Assembly: GCA_001600695.1 (NCBI GenBank)
Contig: BCKQ01000004.1
Location: forward strand, 186,001 to 250,000
Reading direction: 5' to 3'
Length of the DNA: 64,000 nucleotides
Source of the DNA: Ascoidea asiatica
Taxonomy: Eukaryota; Ascomycota; Saccharomycetes; Ascoideales; Ascoideaceae
The notes below the pieces were generated by a model, which did not search any database, was not told where the DNA came from, and saw nothing but the letters and a program-made list of their open reading frames with translations. Below are positions 1 to 10,898 of this stretch, one piece after another. The translations under genes and the position numbers were made by a program. Position 1 is the first letter of the stretch, and every line of letters starts with the position of its first letter.

Positions 1-134
1 TTTCATTCCGAATAACCAAACTCAAAAACAAAGTATCTGGAACTGGAACTGGAGCTTTGTTGATAAGCTTAGTGCACTATTATTTGATTTCGCGGTTTAT
101 TACGTAACTACATGTGTGTAAATCGGCAGTTGAT
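1..134. other. Left flank of the retrotransposon, no gene seen
   Basis: Short AT-rich flank before the left LTR. I see no coding frame or RNA gene. Positions 127-130 read CAGT and the same four bases follow the right LTR at 6447-6450, which could be part of a target-site duplication, but four bases are weak evidence and the exact LTR edges are uncertain by a few bases to about 20. Confidence 0.4.
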
Positions 135-618
135 TGTTAATCATTTTATTCTTTTATTAGAATTGTCTTCGAATATTCTAGGCTATTCTTAGACTTTCTA
201 AGATTGCATAGATTGTTCTACGACTACATTCTATTGCGTTCTCAGAACTTCCGTGTGCATGTTAAATGTACTAGAACGATCTGGGTCTGCATTATTTATT
301 CTTTCTTCCAAGTTCCGTGTGCATCTCGAATGTACTGGAATCTTCGTGTTTGTTCTTAGAATGACGTAGTGTCTTTTAGAACAATAGGTTATTCTATTTC
401 TTTTCTTAAGTATGGGAAGTGAATTTTCACATACTAAATTTACAAATTTATTTTTAAGATGGGTTACCCGCTCCCATTTCTACTAATATAAATAGGGCAC
501 TTACCTCCCATAATTTTTATATATTTTTTATATATTTTATATTTTAATTAACAATTGTTTATAATTTGAATTAGACATCTTGTTAGTAATAATTAAATAA
601 GTTGCGCAAACTACAATC
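135..618 (+). repeat. Left LTR
   Basis: Direct repeat of 5964-6445. It starts near TGTTAATC and ends near CTACAATC; the TG start is plausible, but the end could be at CTACA (615) or a few bases later. The TATA-like TATAAATA at 487-494 is conserved in the other copy (6315-6322) and probably marks the LTR promoter. By eye the first ~270 aligned bases differ from the right LTR at roughly one base in ten, while the rest is nearly identical. Confidence 0.9.
487..494 (+). promoter_or_regulatory. LTR TATA box (left copy)
   Basis: TATAAATA is followed by GGGCACTTACCTCCC, in a block that is conserved in both LTRs. The position, two thirds into the LTR, fits a U3/R boundary promoter. This is inferred from sequence only. 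Confidence 0.5.
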
Positions 619-1210
619 GAATTTTTTAATAAATTTTGAATATCGATTCCTTATTAAAAATAAGTATTAATTTATTTTTTTATTGTTCTCAATATTTTTA
701 GGTAATTCTGAGTACGACTTGAAGTCACTTATTATAATACTAACAAGAGAGGGATCTCGAAAATGATTAATTCCCTGACGTTTACTTTCCTCCTATATTA
801 TTTAGGACACTGGTGGCCGTTATAGAATATTGTTCTTAGCTTTATGAGGCTAGGGTTAATTAGTAAATAGTAGTCATTTAATTGGTACTGAGTTATCACA
901 TGTTTTGAAATGCTAGTCGTCTGCTCATGGCAAGGTAAAAATGAAAACAAATTTAATATTGTATGGAAATGTTCAGATAGCGAACGAATCTACTAATATA
1001 TTTTCTTTAATATTACCTTCTATTTCAGATTATTTATACTCTTAATACTTCAACTGATATTACTTTTTATTCCTGTTATTTCAATTATAATACTCTATTA
1101 AATACAACCTAAAAACAAAAACAAAAAAAAAAAATTTCAAAACCAAAATAATTATTTAAAATGATAACTAAAAATAATGAACACTATTTTAATTGAAAAA
1201 AAATATAATC
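619..1210 (+). other. Retrotransposon 5' leader
   Basis: AT-rich untranslated stretch between the left LTR and the gag-like start at 1211. No long open frame is present, and I saw no primer-binding site matching initiator tRNA-Met. It ends in an A-rich run just before the gag ATG. Confidence 0.5.
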
Positions 1211-2824
1211 ATGACTGAAACTATTAAATCTTCATCCAAACAATTTAATGACAACATTGCCTTAAACGAAGTTACATTTGATAAAATGGATAAACAAATT
1301 CGATCAGTTAGTTAATCAATCCAGAAACTAAGATCTGATATTAGCGAAAGATTTAAAAATCAATATTCAAATAGACTTAAATACAGTAAGCATTTTGATG
1401 ATTTAAGATTTGCTATTACAAATCAAACATCGGATATAGATTTTATTAAAGATATGCCTAAATCCATTACATCTTCTTTATCTAAAGCTTCTACAATTAA
1501 TGATCCTGTTGCTCAAGTTAAACAAGAAGATGCTTCTGCTTCAGACACAACTAGTGCTACAGGTAATAAAAATGTTGCTGCTCATCCAAATGTCAATACT
1601 ACTGATGATGCTGATAACACTAGATTTTTTGAAACTGAAGACAAAATCAAAGAAGAAATTCTTAAATCACCAAGTATACCAGCTGCTGCTCCAAAAGTTC
1701 AAAAGCTTGCCCAAGGTTTTCAAGCACCCAACCAAAATAACCAGAACATATTCACCGAACTGAATGAGGTTAATAACTGGAGATATGATGTCAATCAAAT
1801 TAAATTTGATGAAATAACGATTGAGTCTGCTGCTTGGGCGAATCCAAAAATTGAAAGTATTTTACTTCGGCCAGGTATGGCAATAAACAGAGATACTTCT
1901 GGTATTGGTATGGATGGTACTTCAAAACCACCAAAATTAAAACAAAATTTAATTATTGAAGGAAGACAAGATAGAACATTAATTCTAAAATTACAATCTA
2001 TTGAAACTTACTTCAAAATGAATAGGTTAAGATATGATTTACGGGGAATAAATCTTTATAACTATATTCCAGAATATATAAATTTAGAATGGATTAATTT
2101 CATTAGAACCATTGCAAGAAATGGTTTAAAAAACCCTTCATGACCTGCTGCCTGTGCTTTCATTCTCGGAGGTATAGACACAGATCAAAATTATAGAGCT
2201 TTAATTCAACAATTCAAAGAAATTAAACCCTCTGAAAATGAAAAAGTTGTCGATTATATTACAAGATTTAGGAATTCTTATGAAAGTCTTCCTTTAAATG
2301 CTGTTTCTAGTACTTTCATGAGATAAACAATTATTTCTCAAATTAAAAATGAATTTCCTCATCAAATTCAATGGGAAACAAAATTTCCATCCAAAAAAAC
2401 TATTGAATTGCTCAACAAATTACTTAACTTGTTCAGTTCAACAGATGTTTTTACAGCTGTTTCAAATGAAGTTATTATTGACAATGATATTTATAAGTTC
2501 AATAATCTTGAATCAATTATTGATTCAAACTCAAAGGAAAACTTCAATGCAATTCGTTCCACAACCAAAACTTGTGATTTCTGTAATCTCCCAGGACATT
2601 TCAGAAATACTTGTTTCTGGTATAGAAAATACAAAACAATTGCTGAAGAAGGAGTGGAGGAAGACCAATCTGAAAAGTCAAAGCTGGAACTGACCTCAGA
2701 ATCCTTTTCTGACGATGAACATTTTAGATTAATTAACACCAACAACAAAAAGTTTCCTAATAGATATTTCGATTCTTTTGTTAATGATAAAAAAGATGAA
2801 AATTCTTTTCAATACTGGTGCTGA
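1211..2824 (+). pseudogene. Retrotransposon gag-like polyprotein, broken
   Basis: A single frame can be followed from ATG 1211 to the stop ending at 2824, but it is interrupted by TAA at 1313-1315, TGA at 2141-2143 and TAA at 2324-2326. The middle resembles a capsid/Gag region of Ty3/gypsy elements (retrotransposon gag domain, about 1790-2440), and the C-terminal part carries a CCHC zinc knuckle (C-x2-C-x4-H-x4-C) at about 2572-2615, which is the nucleocapsid RNA-binding signature. The pol frame starts in +1 relative to this frame and overlaps its last ~45 bases, so the original element may have used a +1 frameshift, as Ty3 does. That is inference. The stops make full-length expression impossible without readthrough. 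Confidence 0.85.
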
Positions 2825-5800
2825 ATCCAACTATGTTTTTGAATCATCCTTAAACGCCTTGAAAATCAAAATGCTACAGCGTAAGCCTACAACCATCCAT
2901 GGCCTTACAGGGACAATGATAGTCAAGAATGATGTCATTTTACCACTATTCATTGAAAACTTTGGTTTAATTGACATTAAATGTGCTGTTTGCCAGAAAG
3001 TTCAACAAAAGCTTTCGATATTACTATTGGAACTAGATTTCTCTACGAGCATAAATTTTGTGCACAATGTAGTAATAGATTTTCAATTATGCTTTTAAAC
3101 CAAGATAAAAAGTGTATTTTGAGTCCAGAAAATGTTGATGAATTAGAAAAAGTTTATGTCTCAACATCACAGTCAAATGACGAACAAGTGTTTGATATTA
3201 AGAAATACACTTACTTAAATGATTCAACTCCAAGATTACCTCCAGAAAGACTGTTTAAACACACTATTGAAACAACTTCTGAAACACCAATTTATATTGG
3301 AAGTTACAACTATAGTCCTTTTCAACAAAAATTAATTGATGAATTTTTTAAATCAAATCTAGAAGCTCGATTAATTTCTGAAACTAAAAGTGGTTGGAAG
3401 TTTCCATTAGTTCTTGTTCCAAAGATGATAGAACTTATAGTGTTTGCGTTGACGATAGGAAATTAAATGCTATTAGTGTTAGGCATTATTTTCCTTTGCC
3501 ATCTATTGATATTTGCCTTAATAAACTCAATGGTGTTAAATACATCACTTCTTTGTATATTAAAAATGGCTTTTACCAAATTGCTTTAGATAATGATAGT
3601 AAAGCTAAAACTGCTTTTTCTTCCAATTCAGGTCATTATCAATTCACTGTCATGCCTTTTGGCTTAGGCAATGGTACTTATACCTTTCAATCAGTTATGA
3701 TGAAAACTTTAGGCCACCTACCTTATGTTATGGTTTATGTTGATGATATAATTATTCACAGCCATAATAAAGCAGATCATATTGATCAAGTTAATGAGGT
3801 CCTTACTCAACTTGAAAAAGAAAAACTTCAATTAAATGTGAAGAAGTCAAAATTCTTTTGCAAAGAAGTTAAATTTTTAGGACATATTGTTTCCTCAGAA
3901 GGAATCAAATGTGATCCTACAAAGAACGAGAAAAACTTAAATTGGCCATTACCAAAATCAATTACTGATATAAGAGGTTTCATTAACTTATGCTCATATT
4001 ACCAAAAATTTATCTCAAATTTTTTTCAACAAATGATCCCACTTACAGATTTATTGGTTGGGTCTCCTAAACCGGGAACAAAAATTGAATTAACACCTTC
4101 TCAAATTGAATGCTTTACATCAATGAAAAAAACATTAACTACTGCTCCTGTTTTAAAAGCATTTGATCCTGAGAGAGTTGCAATTTTAGAAACCTATGCT
4201 TCTGACTTTGCTTCAGGTTGTGTATTACTCCAACCCTATAAAAATGAGAACACTGGAATGATCCAATTATATCCTGTTGCTTTTGAATCAAGAAAATTTT
4301 CAAAAACACAACAAAAGTATTCTGCTCAAGAGAGAGAACTTTTAGCTGTTGTTCATTCATTGATTCCTTTTCAAAAATATATTGAAGGATGCAAAATTAT
4401 TGTTAGAACCGATCATGAATTTCTTCAATATATTAGAACTAAATCAGATCCTGGAAAAAGAGTTAGAAAATTCATTGAAATCATTGAACATTATGATTGT
4501 GATATTCAATATAAGCCTGGAAAACAAAATGTGGTTCCTAATTTACTATCAAGAAGGACTGATTTGGTTGATGAAAAAGCAAATGAGACATTAATGGAAA
4601 TTGATGAACTTAATGAAACTGAAACTCAGATCAAAACCATCAAATCAATTAAGAATTTGTGTGAACTCGATCTTATTAGAATTAAAGAATTTTTTCAAAA
4701 TAAAGAAATTCCTAAAAATATGAGTTCTAAATTTATCTTTGCTAACTTTATTTTCTATGATAATCAACTACATATTAGAATTAAAGATCGTTTAGCTATT
4801 GTTTTAAGTGAAGATAAGTTTAAGGAAGTCTCTGAAAAAGTTCATCTTTCAAATGCTCACTGTTCCATTGGAAATCTAGAAAACATGGTAAATGAAAAAT
4901 ACTTTCATCCTGATAGTATTCTATTATTTCAAGAAGTTATTAGAATTTGTCCTCATTGTCAGCTTATGAAAAAGCCACCAGCTATTTCTCAGACATTAAC
5001 TCCAATTCCTGCTGCAACAGCCTTCTCAAGATGGGGGATGGATTAAATTGGTCCTTTTCAAAAAACTTCATATGGAAATAAATTTTGTATCACTGCAATT
5101 GATTATGGTGCAGATTATGCTTATGCTGTTGCAACACCAGATACTGGCTCGTTACATGTTTTAAATTTAATTCAAACTATCGTTACTAACGATGGTCAAA
5201 TGAAAGAATTAATTATGGACAATGGTTCTGGTTTTCTTCCAAATAATGTTATTGAGAAATTAGATTCCTTAGGAATCAAATGTCGCAAACCACTCCATAT
5301 CCCACCCAGAGACTAATGGTAAATGTGAGAAATTTAATGGTTTATTCAATCAAATTTTTTTTCTTTTGAATGTTTCCTCAGCATCGGACCTCCATATCAA
5401 TGTTGCATTAACTCAATACTGGTCAAGAAAATCGAAATACGTGTTTTCACCTTACTTTGTAGCTTTTGGTGTATAATCAGGTTCAAGCAATAATATGCAA
5501 CCTTATGCAAGAGTACCTACAGATGCCAAGGATCAAGAAGCTAAGCAATTAAGAGTCTTACAAACTCAAAAGCGAAATAAGAAAGAAAGGAACATTCCAA
5601 AATTAATTGGAACATTGCAATTACCAAAAAGAACCTTCAATATGACAAAGCATTCAATAACGTTTTTGAAGTAGGTGATTATGTTTTAAGTCAAAGAGTT
5701 AGGAGACACAAATTCAAACAATATTATGATGATCAACACAATGTGACAAAGGTTTTTGAAAATAATCTTCACAAACTTTCTACTTTAAACGGTGCTGATA

Positions 5801-5968
5801 TAAAAAAATAAAGTACATAGTAATAGATTGTTTCCTGCTTTGGCTGACAATAACCATCCAATTAAAACAATTTTCAGTCATTATCAAACATTACTAAATG
5901 GTGATAGATCACAATTAACTGAAATTGCCAGGGCCGTCAATTGTAAACGTGGAACTTTTTCATTGTGA
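2778..5968 (+). pseudogene. Retrotransposon pol (protease-RT-RNase H-integrase), broken
   Basis: Domains in order: aspartic protease around 2799-2900; reverse transcriptase about 3430-3910 with an intact YVDD box at 3736-3747; RNase H about 4160-4560; integrase zinc-binding (HHCC-like) about 4840-4970; integrase core about 5040-5340 with readable Asp, Asp and Glu; then a C-terminal tail that ends at a TGA just inside the right LTR. Breaks: frameshifts near 2995-3000, 3400-3430, 5280-5300, about 5640-5660 and about 5800; stops at 5044-5046 and 5474-5476. Odd point: the catalytic Asp codons of protease (2811-2813, now AAT), RT motif A (3556-3558, now TAT) and RNase H (4195-4197, now TAT) are all changed at the first base. 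The longest surviving open piece is 3394-5046. It is not a functional enzyme. Confidence 0.9.
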
Positions 5969-6445
5969 ATCATTTTATTCTTTTATTAGAACTGTCTTCG
6001 AATATTCTAGGTTTTTCTTAGACTTTCTAAGATTACATAGATTGTTCTACGACTATATTGCATTGCTTTCTCAGAACTTCCGTGTGTATGATATTTGTAC
6101 TAGAACGATCTGGGTCTGCATTATTCATTCTTTCTTCAAATTCTGTGTGCATGTAGAATGTACTGGAATCTTCGTGTTTGTTCTTAGATTGACGTTGTGT
6201 CTTTTAGAACAATAGATTATTCTATTTTTTTTTTTAAGTATGGGAAGTGAATTTTCACATACTAAATTTACAAATTTATTTTTAAGATGGGTTACCCGCT
6301 CCTATTTCTACTAATATAAATAGGGCACTTACCTCCCATAATGTTTATATATTTTTATATTTTTTATATTTTAATTAACAATTGTTTATAATTTGAATTA
6401 GACATCTTGCTAGTAATAATTAAATATGTCGCTCGAACTACAATC
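5964..6445 (+). repeat. Right LTR
   Basis: Direct repeat of 135-618, starting near TGTGAATC with the terminal pol stop overlapping its first bases. It retains the TATA-like TATAAATA at 6315-6322. It ends about 340 bp before the elongation factor ATG in the same orientation, so its promoter could influence that gene. A 96-codon open frame inside it (5925-6215) is a chance frame. Confidence 0.9.
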
Positions 6446-6781
6446 ACAGTGAAAAGGAAGTTTTCACTGCGTGTGTCGCTCTGAGTCACGTGCTCGGGTG
6501 GTGCTCTCCTTTTTCACTCTTCTTACTGTACTCTCTCTTACACTCCTTTACCCTCTTTTCACTTTTTCACTGTTATCTTTGGTAAGAAGAGTAAGATTAT
6601 TTGTGACTAACTACAACGGTACCGTTCTGACTGTACTGGCAATAGAGATTCCTAATCCTTTTTATATGAAAAATTTTCCTGTTTAAATTATATTTTGATT
6701 AATCAAAAGTTTATGAATTATTAATTTTCTTTAATTTTAATACTCAATTCAGATAGTATACTCATTTTAAACAACTTCAAC
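6446..6781 (+). promoter_or_regulatory. Promoter and 5' leader of the eEF1B-gamma gene
   Basis: 336 bp between the right LTR and the ATG. Contains TGAGTCA (6482-6488) overlapping CACGTG (6487-6492), that is a Gcn4/bZIP-type site fused with a Cbf1/bHLH E-box, followed by a C/T-rich tract with several TTTTTCACT-like blocks (about 6505-6570), which is typical of highly expressed yeast promoters. An in-frame 71-codon open frame here (6471-6686) has no recognisable features and is not called. Confidence 0.55.
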
Positions 6782-8029
6782 ATGAGTCAAGGAACTCTTT
6801 ATACAACTACTTCTATTCGTGGTGTTTTACCAAAAGCTTTAATTGATTATTTTAAGCTTGATATCAAAGTTTCAACTCCAGATTCAATTTATGAAAAAAA
6901 CTTTCCATTAAAGAAGGCTCCAACTTTTCTTGGTCCAAAAGGTTATAATTTACATGAAGTTATTGCAATTATCTTTTATATTTTATCATTAGTTGATGAA
7001 GAATCTAAAAAGGGTTTATTAGGTAGAAATTCTAATGATTATTGTCAAATTCTTAAATGGCTTTCTTTTAGTAACAGTGAATTACTTCCAGAATTAGCTT
7101 TACATTTTAAGCCTTTAATTGGTGCTCTTCCTTATAATAAAAAACAAGTTGATAATGCTGCTATTGCAATTGAAAAATTAATTCAAATTTATGAATCAAG
7201 ATTAGGTCAATATACTTTCTTAGTCGGAGAAAGAATTACTATTGCTGATTTATTTTCTGCAGCTGTTGCAACTAGAGGTTTTGATCATTTATGGGGAGTT
7301 GAATGGAGAAAAGCTCATCCAAATTTTGTTAGATGGTGGAAAACTGTTATTGCTTCTCCTATCTTCGCTCCATGTTATTCAACTTATTCTTTCAGAGAAA
7401 AACCAGTTGAATTTGTTCCTCCAAAAAAAGAAAAAAAATCAAAACAACAACAAGCCCCAAAATCAAAAAAATCTGAAAAGAAAGAAAAAAAAGTCAAAGA
7501 GGCTGAAGTAGATGATATCCCTGCTGAGCCAAAAAAAGCAAAACATCCTTTAGAAGCTTTAGGTCGTTCTTCAATTCCAATTGATGAATGGAAACGTACT
7601 TATTCTAATGAAGAAACAAGAGAAGTTGCTTTACCTTATTTCTGGTCTAAATTTTATAATCCTGAAGAATGGTCTATTTGGAAAGTTTCCTATAAATATA
7701 ATGATGAATTGACTTTAACTTTCATGTCTAATAATTTAGTTGGTGGTTTTTTCAATAGATTATCTGGTTCAATTAAATATATGTTTGGTTGTTTAGTTGT
7801 TTATGGTGAAAATAATAATAATGGTATTGTTGGTGCTATTATGGTTAGAGGTCAAGATTTCAAACCAGCTTTTGAAGTTGCTCCAGATTGGGAATCTTAT
7901 GATTTCGAAAAACTTGATACTTCTTCTCAAGAAACCAAAGATTTTGTTGATAACATGTGGGCTTGGGATAAGCCAGTTGTTGTTGACGGCCAATCTAGAG
8001 AAATTTCTGATGGTAAAGTTCTTAAATGA
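6782..8029 (+). CDS. CAM1: Translation elongation factor 1B gamma subunit
   Basis: 415 residues, the usual length for yeast Cam1/Tef4. Subunit of the eEF1B guanine-nucleotide exchange complex that recharges eEF1A with GTP in the cytosol; the gamma subunit is structural and anchors the catalytic alpha subunit. Visible domains: an N-terminal glutathione-S-transferase-like fold (thioredoxin-like part about 1-80, helical part about 90-205, with the typical FLVGERITIADLF stretch), a Lys/Glu-rich linker about 212-250, and the conserved EF1G C-terminal domain about 255-415 (HPLEALG..., YFWSKFYNPEEWS, WAWDKP). There is no intron, unlike S. cerevisiae TEF4. Codon use is strongly biased to a few codons, as expected for a very highly expressed gene. 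The start is the first ATG of the frame. CAM1 versus TEF4 cannot be separated here. Confidence 0.96.
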   Translation: MSQGTLYTTTSIRGVLPKALIDYFKLDIKVSTPDSIYEKNFPLKKAPTFLGPKGYNLHEVIAIIFYILSLVDEESKKGLLGRNSNDYCQILKWLSFSNSELLPELALHFKPLIGALPYNKKQVDNAAIAIEKLIQIYESRLGQYTFLVGERITIADLFSAAVATRGFDHLWGVEWRKAHPNFVRWWKTVIASPIFAPCYSTYSFREKPVEFVPPKKEKKSKQQQAPKSKKSEKKEKKVKEAEVDDIPAEPKKAKHPLEALGRSSIPIDEWKRTYSNEETREVALPYFWSKFYNPEEWSIWKVSYKYNDELTLTFMSNNLVGGFFNRLSGSIKYMFGCLVVYGENNNNGIVGAIMVRGQDFKPAFEVAPDWESYDFEKLDTSSQETKDFVDNMWAWDKPVVVDGQSREISDGKVLK

Positions 8030-8564
8030 TTAAGCTCTATTGCTTTATATTAGCCAAGATTATATTAGACTATATTATTCTTTTTTAGTTTATTGAATTT
8101 AATATAATTTAAATTATCTTTTATTATATTTTTTCTGTAGTTTAAGCAGTAATAATATTGAGTATCACTATTCAATATTTTTTCCTTGTCATTCCAGCCA
8201 ATAAAATTATTCACCAACCTATTCAATTTCAATGTAACTTAAATTAAAATCATTTGAAATTGTATTGTTTTATATCTTTTTTGTTTTTTGAAGACATTTG
8301 TAAATTGTATATTTGACGTTCAGTAATGGAATGTATACTTTTATTTATCATAATAAATCAACATAGTACTTTCACGCGGTCCACTGGATATTAGAAAAAT
8401 TCGGAAGACTTTATTTTTAATCAAATTATAAATTTTAAGATAAGATATCGTAACGGAATTTTCCAAATAAAAAAAATTGTTAAATAGTTTTCTCAAATCA
8501 AAGAGTATAAATTTATTATTTCCATTATAAAAAACTATTTTAGAGCTACTTGGTGTGATCTTTG
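8030..8564. other. Intergenic, CAM1 3' region and NPP1 promoter
   Basis: 535 bp of AT-rich DNA between two tandem + strand genes. No RNA gene and no convincing small ORF. A minus-strand 86-codon open frame overlaps the NPP1 start and is treated as a shadow. Confidence 0.5.
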
Positions 8565-10898
8565 ATGATGACCTCTTATCCTGTAGATATTCCAATAACA
8601 AATTTAGATGATAATAGTGATGATGATATAATCAATCCCGATTCAAGTGTTCTTGAAGATCTTGAGGAAAGTTATTTAAACGTTTTAGACGAGGGTTCTG
8701 ATTATTTAGGCTTGAATAGGCCTAATAATTCAAAAAAAAGCTTTATACCATCTTCTATCAAAAACAAAATAAGTGATATTTTTAAGAAATCAGAAAATTA
8801 TCACCATCTAGATTCAACCGCTAAATTATATGCAAATGATTCCGTTAATGATGGTATTGAACTCAGAGGCTTTCAGGATTCTGAATCGACTTTTGCTTCT
8901 ACGATACCGAGCAGAAGTGATTTGTTTGACGCTGATAGAAACATGGAAGATGACAATTTTGAAAGCGTAAATTCAATCTTTAATCAATTTACAAATAACA
9001 AACAAAACAGTTCTTTATTTGGAATAAATTTCAATAGAATTGTTTATTTTGTTTCTCTAGCCTCATTTTTAGCATTCTTAATCATAACATCAGTTATATT
9101 ATCAAATAATAAATATCAAGAAACAGTAACTCAAGAATCTTCAATGATTGAAAAAATGCTCTTATTCAATGGAACTAATCATTTTTATCCAACAACCGTG
9201 TTAATATCTTTAGATGGATTTCATCCACATTATATTTCTCCACATTTAACACCTTTTATGCATAACTTAATGATTAATTCTTATGGTGCTCCCTATATGA
9301 CACCTTCTTTTCCTTCTTCCACTTTCCCTAATCATTGGTCTATAATAACTGGGCTTTATCCTGCTGATCATGGGGTTGTCGGTAATACTTTTTTTGATCC
9401 TTCAAACGATTTGCAATTTCATAATACTAATCCTAAGTTATCTTTAGATCCTATTTATTGGGGCGGTGAACCAATATGGAAAACAGCTCATGATCAAGGA
9501 GTTTTAAGCGCAGTTCATATGTGGCCAGGATCCGAGGTTACTTTTACATCAGGAAATCCAATGGAAGTTGATAAGTATAATGGATCCGAACTTTTATCAT
9601 CAAAAGTGAATAGAATATTGGGCTGGTTAGATCGTAATATTACAAATAGACCCGAATTAATATTAAGCTATGTTCCAACAATCGACTCTATAGGTCATAA
9701 ATATGGTATCTCAGGTTCAGAGTTAGATAAAGGCTTGGTATATGTTGATAATTTCCTTGAAACTCTATTGATAGGATTTCAAGAAAGAAATTTAACAGAA
9801 ATACTAAATTTTATTATTGTTTCAGATCATGGAATGGCACAAGTAAGTAATGACAGAGTTATTTTATTAGATGATTTGATTGACTTGAAAAAGATACAGC
9901 ATATAGATGGTTGGCCTTTGTTTGGATTGAGACCATTTGAAGAATATTCGGTAAATGACATTTATAAGGAATTGATGGTAAATTATGAAAAGTTTGATGA
10001 GCCTTGCTTTATGATTTACAAAAAAGAAGATATGCCCCCAGAATGGAATTTTGGAACAACCACGTCCAAGTATTCTGATAGAATCGCTCCATTATGGGTT
10101 ATACCTAAAATTGGTTATGTTATAGCTACAAAGGAAGAAATGAAGCAAAAAGATTATGACTATAAACCGCTAGGTATTCATGGTTACAATAATACAGAAG
10201 TCTTGATGAGAGCTTTGTTTTTAGGTACTGGGCCATATTTTCAAAAGCTTCTTTCTTCTGAAAAATTTTCTAAAGTGATGCCATTTCCAAATACTGATGT
10301 TTATAACATTTTATGTGAAACGCTTCATATTGACCCATCACCAAATAATGGTTCAGTTCCTGACCAAATTTTAAACAAAAAAAAGATACTTGAGCATTCT
10401 TGGAGGGATCCATATGCATATCCGAGTGTTGATTTTATGGTCGATGTTATTCCCGAAAATGCTACATATGATATTCTTTATAGAGAAGGCCTTTCCAATC
10501 GTTTCTTAGAAAACGAAGAAGAAATAGATGCAAGCAAAAATATTGAAGAACTTAATCCTTCATCCTTGATGCTAAGCGAGGAGAAAACTATGACTTCCAT
10601 AATACCAGATCTTACGCCGACTCCTATTTACATAAACACAAAAGAAACAGATTTTTCCATTTCGTCAGATATTAGTGGCACAACAAGTAATAGCATTATA
10701 AGTTCTACGATAGTTATATACCCTTCTGCCAATCCTCAAACGGATAAATCGTTTTGGAATCAAATTGAGGAGGTCTTTGAAGATTTGGAAGATGGTGCCG
10801 AAGAACTCATAGAAGTAATTTCAGATTCCCTTGGCTTGACGGATGAAAATAGTGATACAGAAGCAATTGATAAAAAGGAAAAGATTAACTTTGCCTAG
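8565..10898 (+). CDS. NPP1: Type II membrane nucleotide pyrophosphatase/phosphodiesterase
   Basis: 777 residues from the first real ATG (the longest open frame starts one codon earlier, at TTG). An acidic cytoplasmic N-terminus of about 157 residues is followed by one hydrophobic anchor (about 158-181) and a lumenal/extracellular alkaline-phosphatase-superfamily domain. Metal and nucleophile signatures of the ENPP family are present: LISLDGF (Asp about 217), SSTFPNHW with the Thr nucleophile (about 253), a downstream D-S-I-G-H motif, SDHGM, and a later G-I-H-G-Y-N. Family members hydrolyse nucleotide pyrophosphate/phosphodiester bonds; S. cerevisiae Npp1/Npp2 are induced on phosphate starvation and help release phosphate from extracellular nucleotides. 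The C-terminal ~140 residues are acidic and Ser/Thr-rich and have no recognised domain. Several Asn-X-Ser/Thr sites lie in the lumenal part. NPP1 versus NPP2 is not resolved; length fits NPP1 better. Confidence 0.93.
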   Translation: MMTSYPVDIPITNLDDNSDDDIINPDSSVLEDLEESYLNVLDEGSDYLGLNRPNNSKKSFIPSSIKNKISDIFKKSENYHHLDSTAKLYANDSVNDGIELRGFQDSESTFASTIPSRSDLFDADRNMEDDNFESVNSIFNQFTNNKQNSSLFGINFNRIVYFVSLASFLAFLIITSVILSNNKYQETVTQESSMIEKMLLFNGTNHFYPTTVLISLDGFHPHYISPHLTPFMHNLMINSYGAPYMTPSFPSSTFPNHWSIITGLYPADHGVVGNTFFDPSNDLQFHNTNPKLSLDPIYWGGEPIWKTAHDQGVLSAVHMWPGSEVTFTSGNPMEVDKYNGSELLSSKVNRILGWLDRNITNRPELILSYVPTIDSIGHKYGISGSELDKGLVYVDNFLETLLIGFQERNLTEILNFIIVSDHGMAQVSNDRVILLDDLIDLKKIQHIDGWPLFGLRPFEEYSVNDIYKELMVNYEKFDEPCFMIYKKEDMPPEWNFGTTTSKYSDRIAPLWVIPKIGYVIATKEEMKQKDYDYKPLGIHGYNNTEVLMRALFLGTGPYFQKLLSSEKFSKVMPFPNTDVYNILCETLHIDPSPNNGSVPDQILNKKKILEHSWRDPYAYPSVDFMVDVIPENATYDILYREGLSNRFLENEEEIDASKNIEELNPSSLMLSEEKTMTSIIPDLTPTPIYINTKETDFSISSDISGTTSNSIISSTIVIYPSANPQTDKSFWNQIEEVFEDLEDGAEELIEVISDSLGLTDENSDTEAIDKKEKINFA

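Larger units (their letters stand above)
135..6445 (+). mobile_element. Degenerate Ty3/gypsy LTR retrotransposon
   Basis: Two direct long terminal repeats of about 480 bp (135-618 and 5964-6445) bracket a gag-like frame with a CCHC zinc knuckle and a pol region ordered protease, reverse transcriptase, RNase H, integrase. That order (integrase last) is diagnostic of the Ty3/gypsy (Metaviridae) group and not of Ty1/copia. The element is in the + orientation, the same as the downstream elongation factor gene. It is dead in its own right: there are at least three in-frame stops in gag, further stops and frameshifts in pol, and three catalytic aspartate codons read as other residues. I could not recognise a tRNA primer-binding site next to the left LTR or a clean polypurine tract before the right LTR. 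Integrase DDE residues and the YVDD box remain readable. Confidence 0.92.

Noticed and set aside
5925-6215. 96-codon ORF within the right LTR
   Set aside because: Covers the LTR itself and has no domain; the same sequence in the left LTR is not open.
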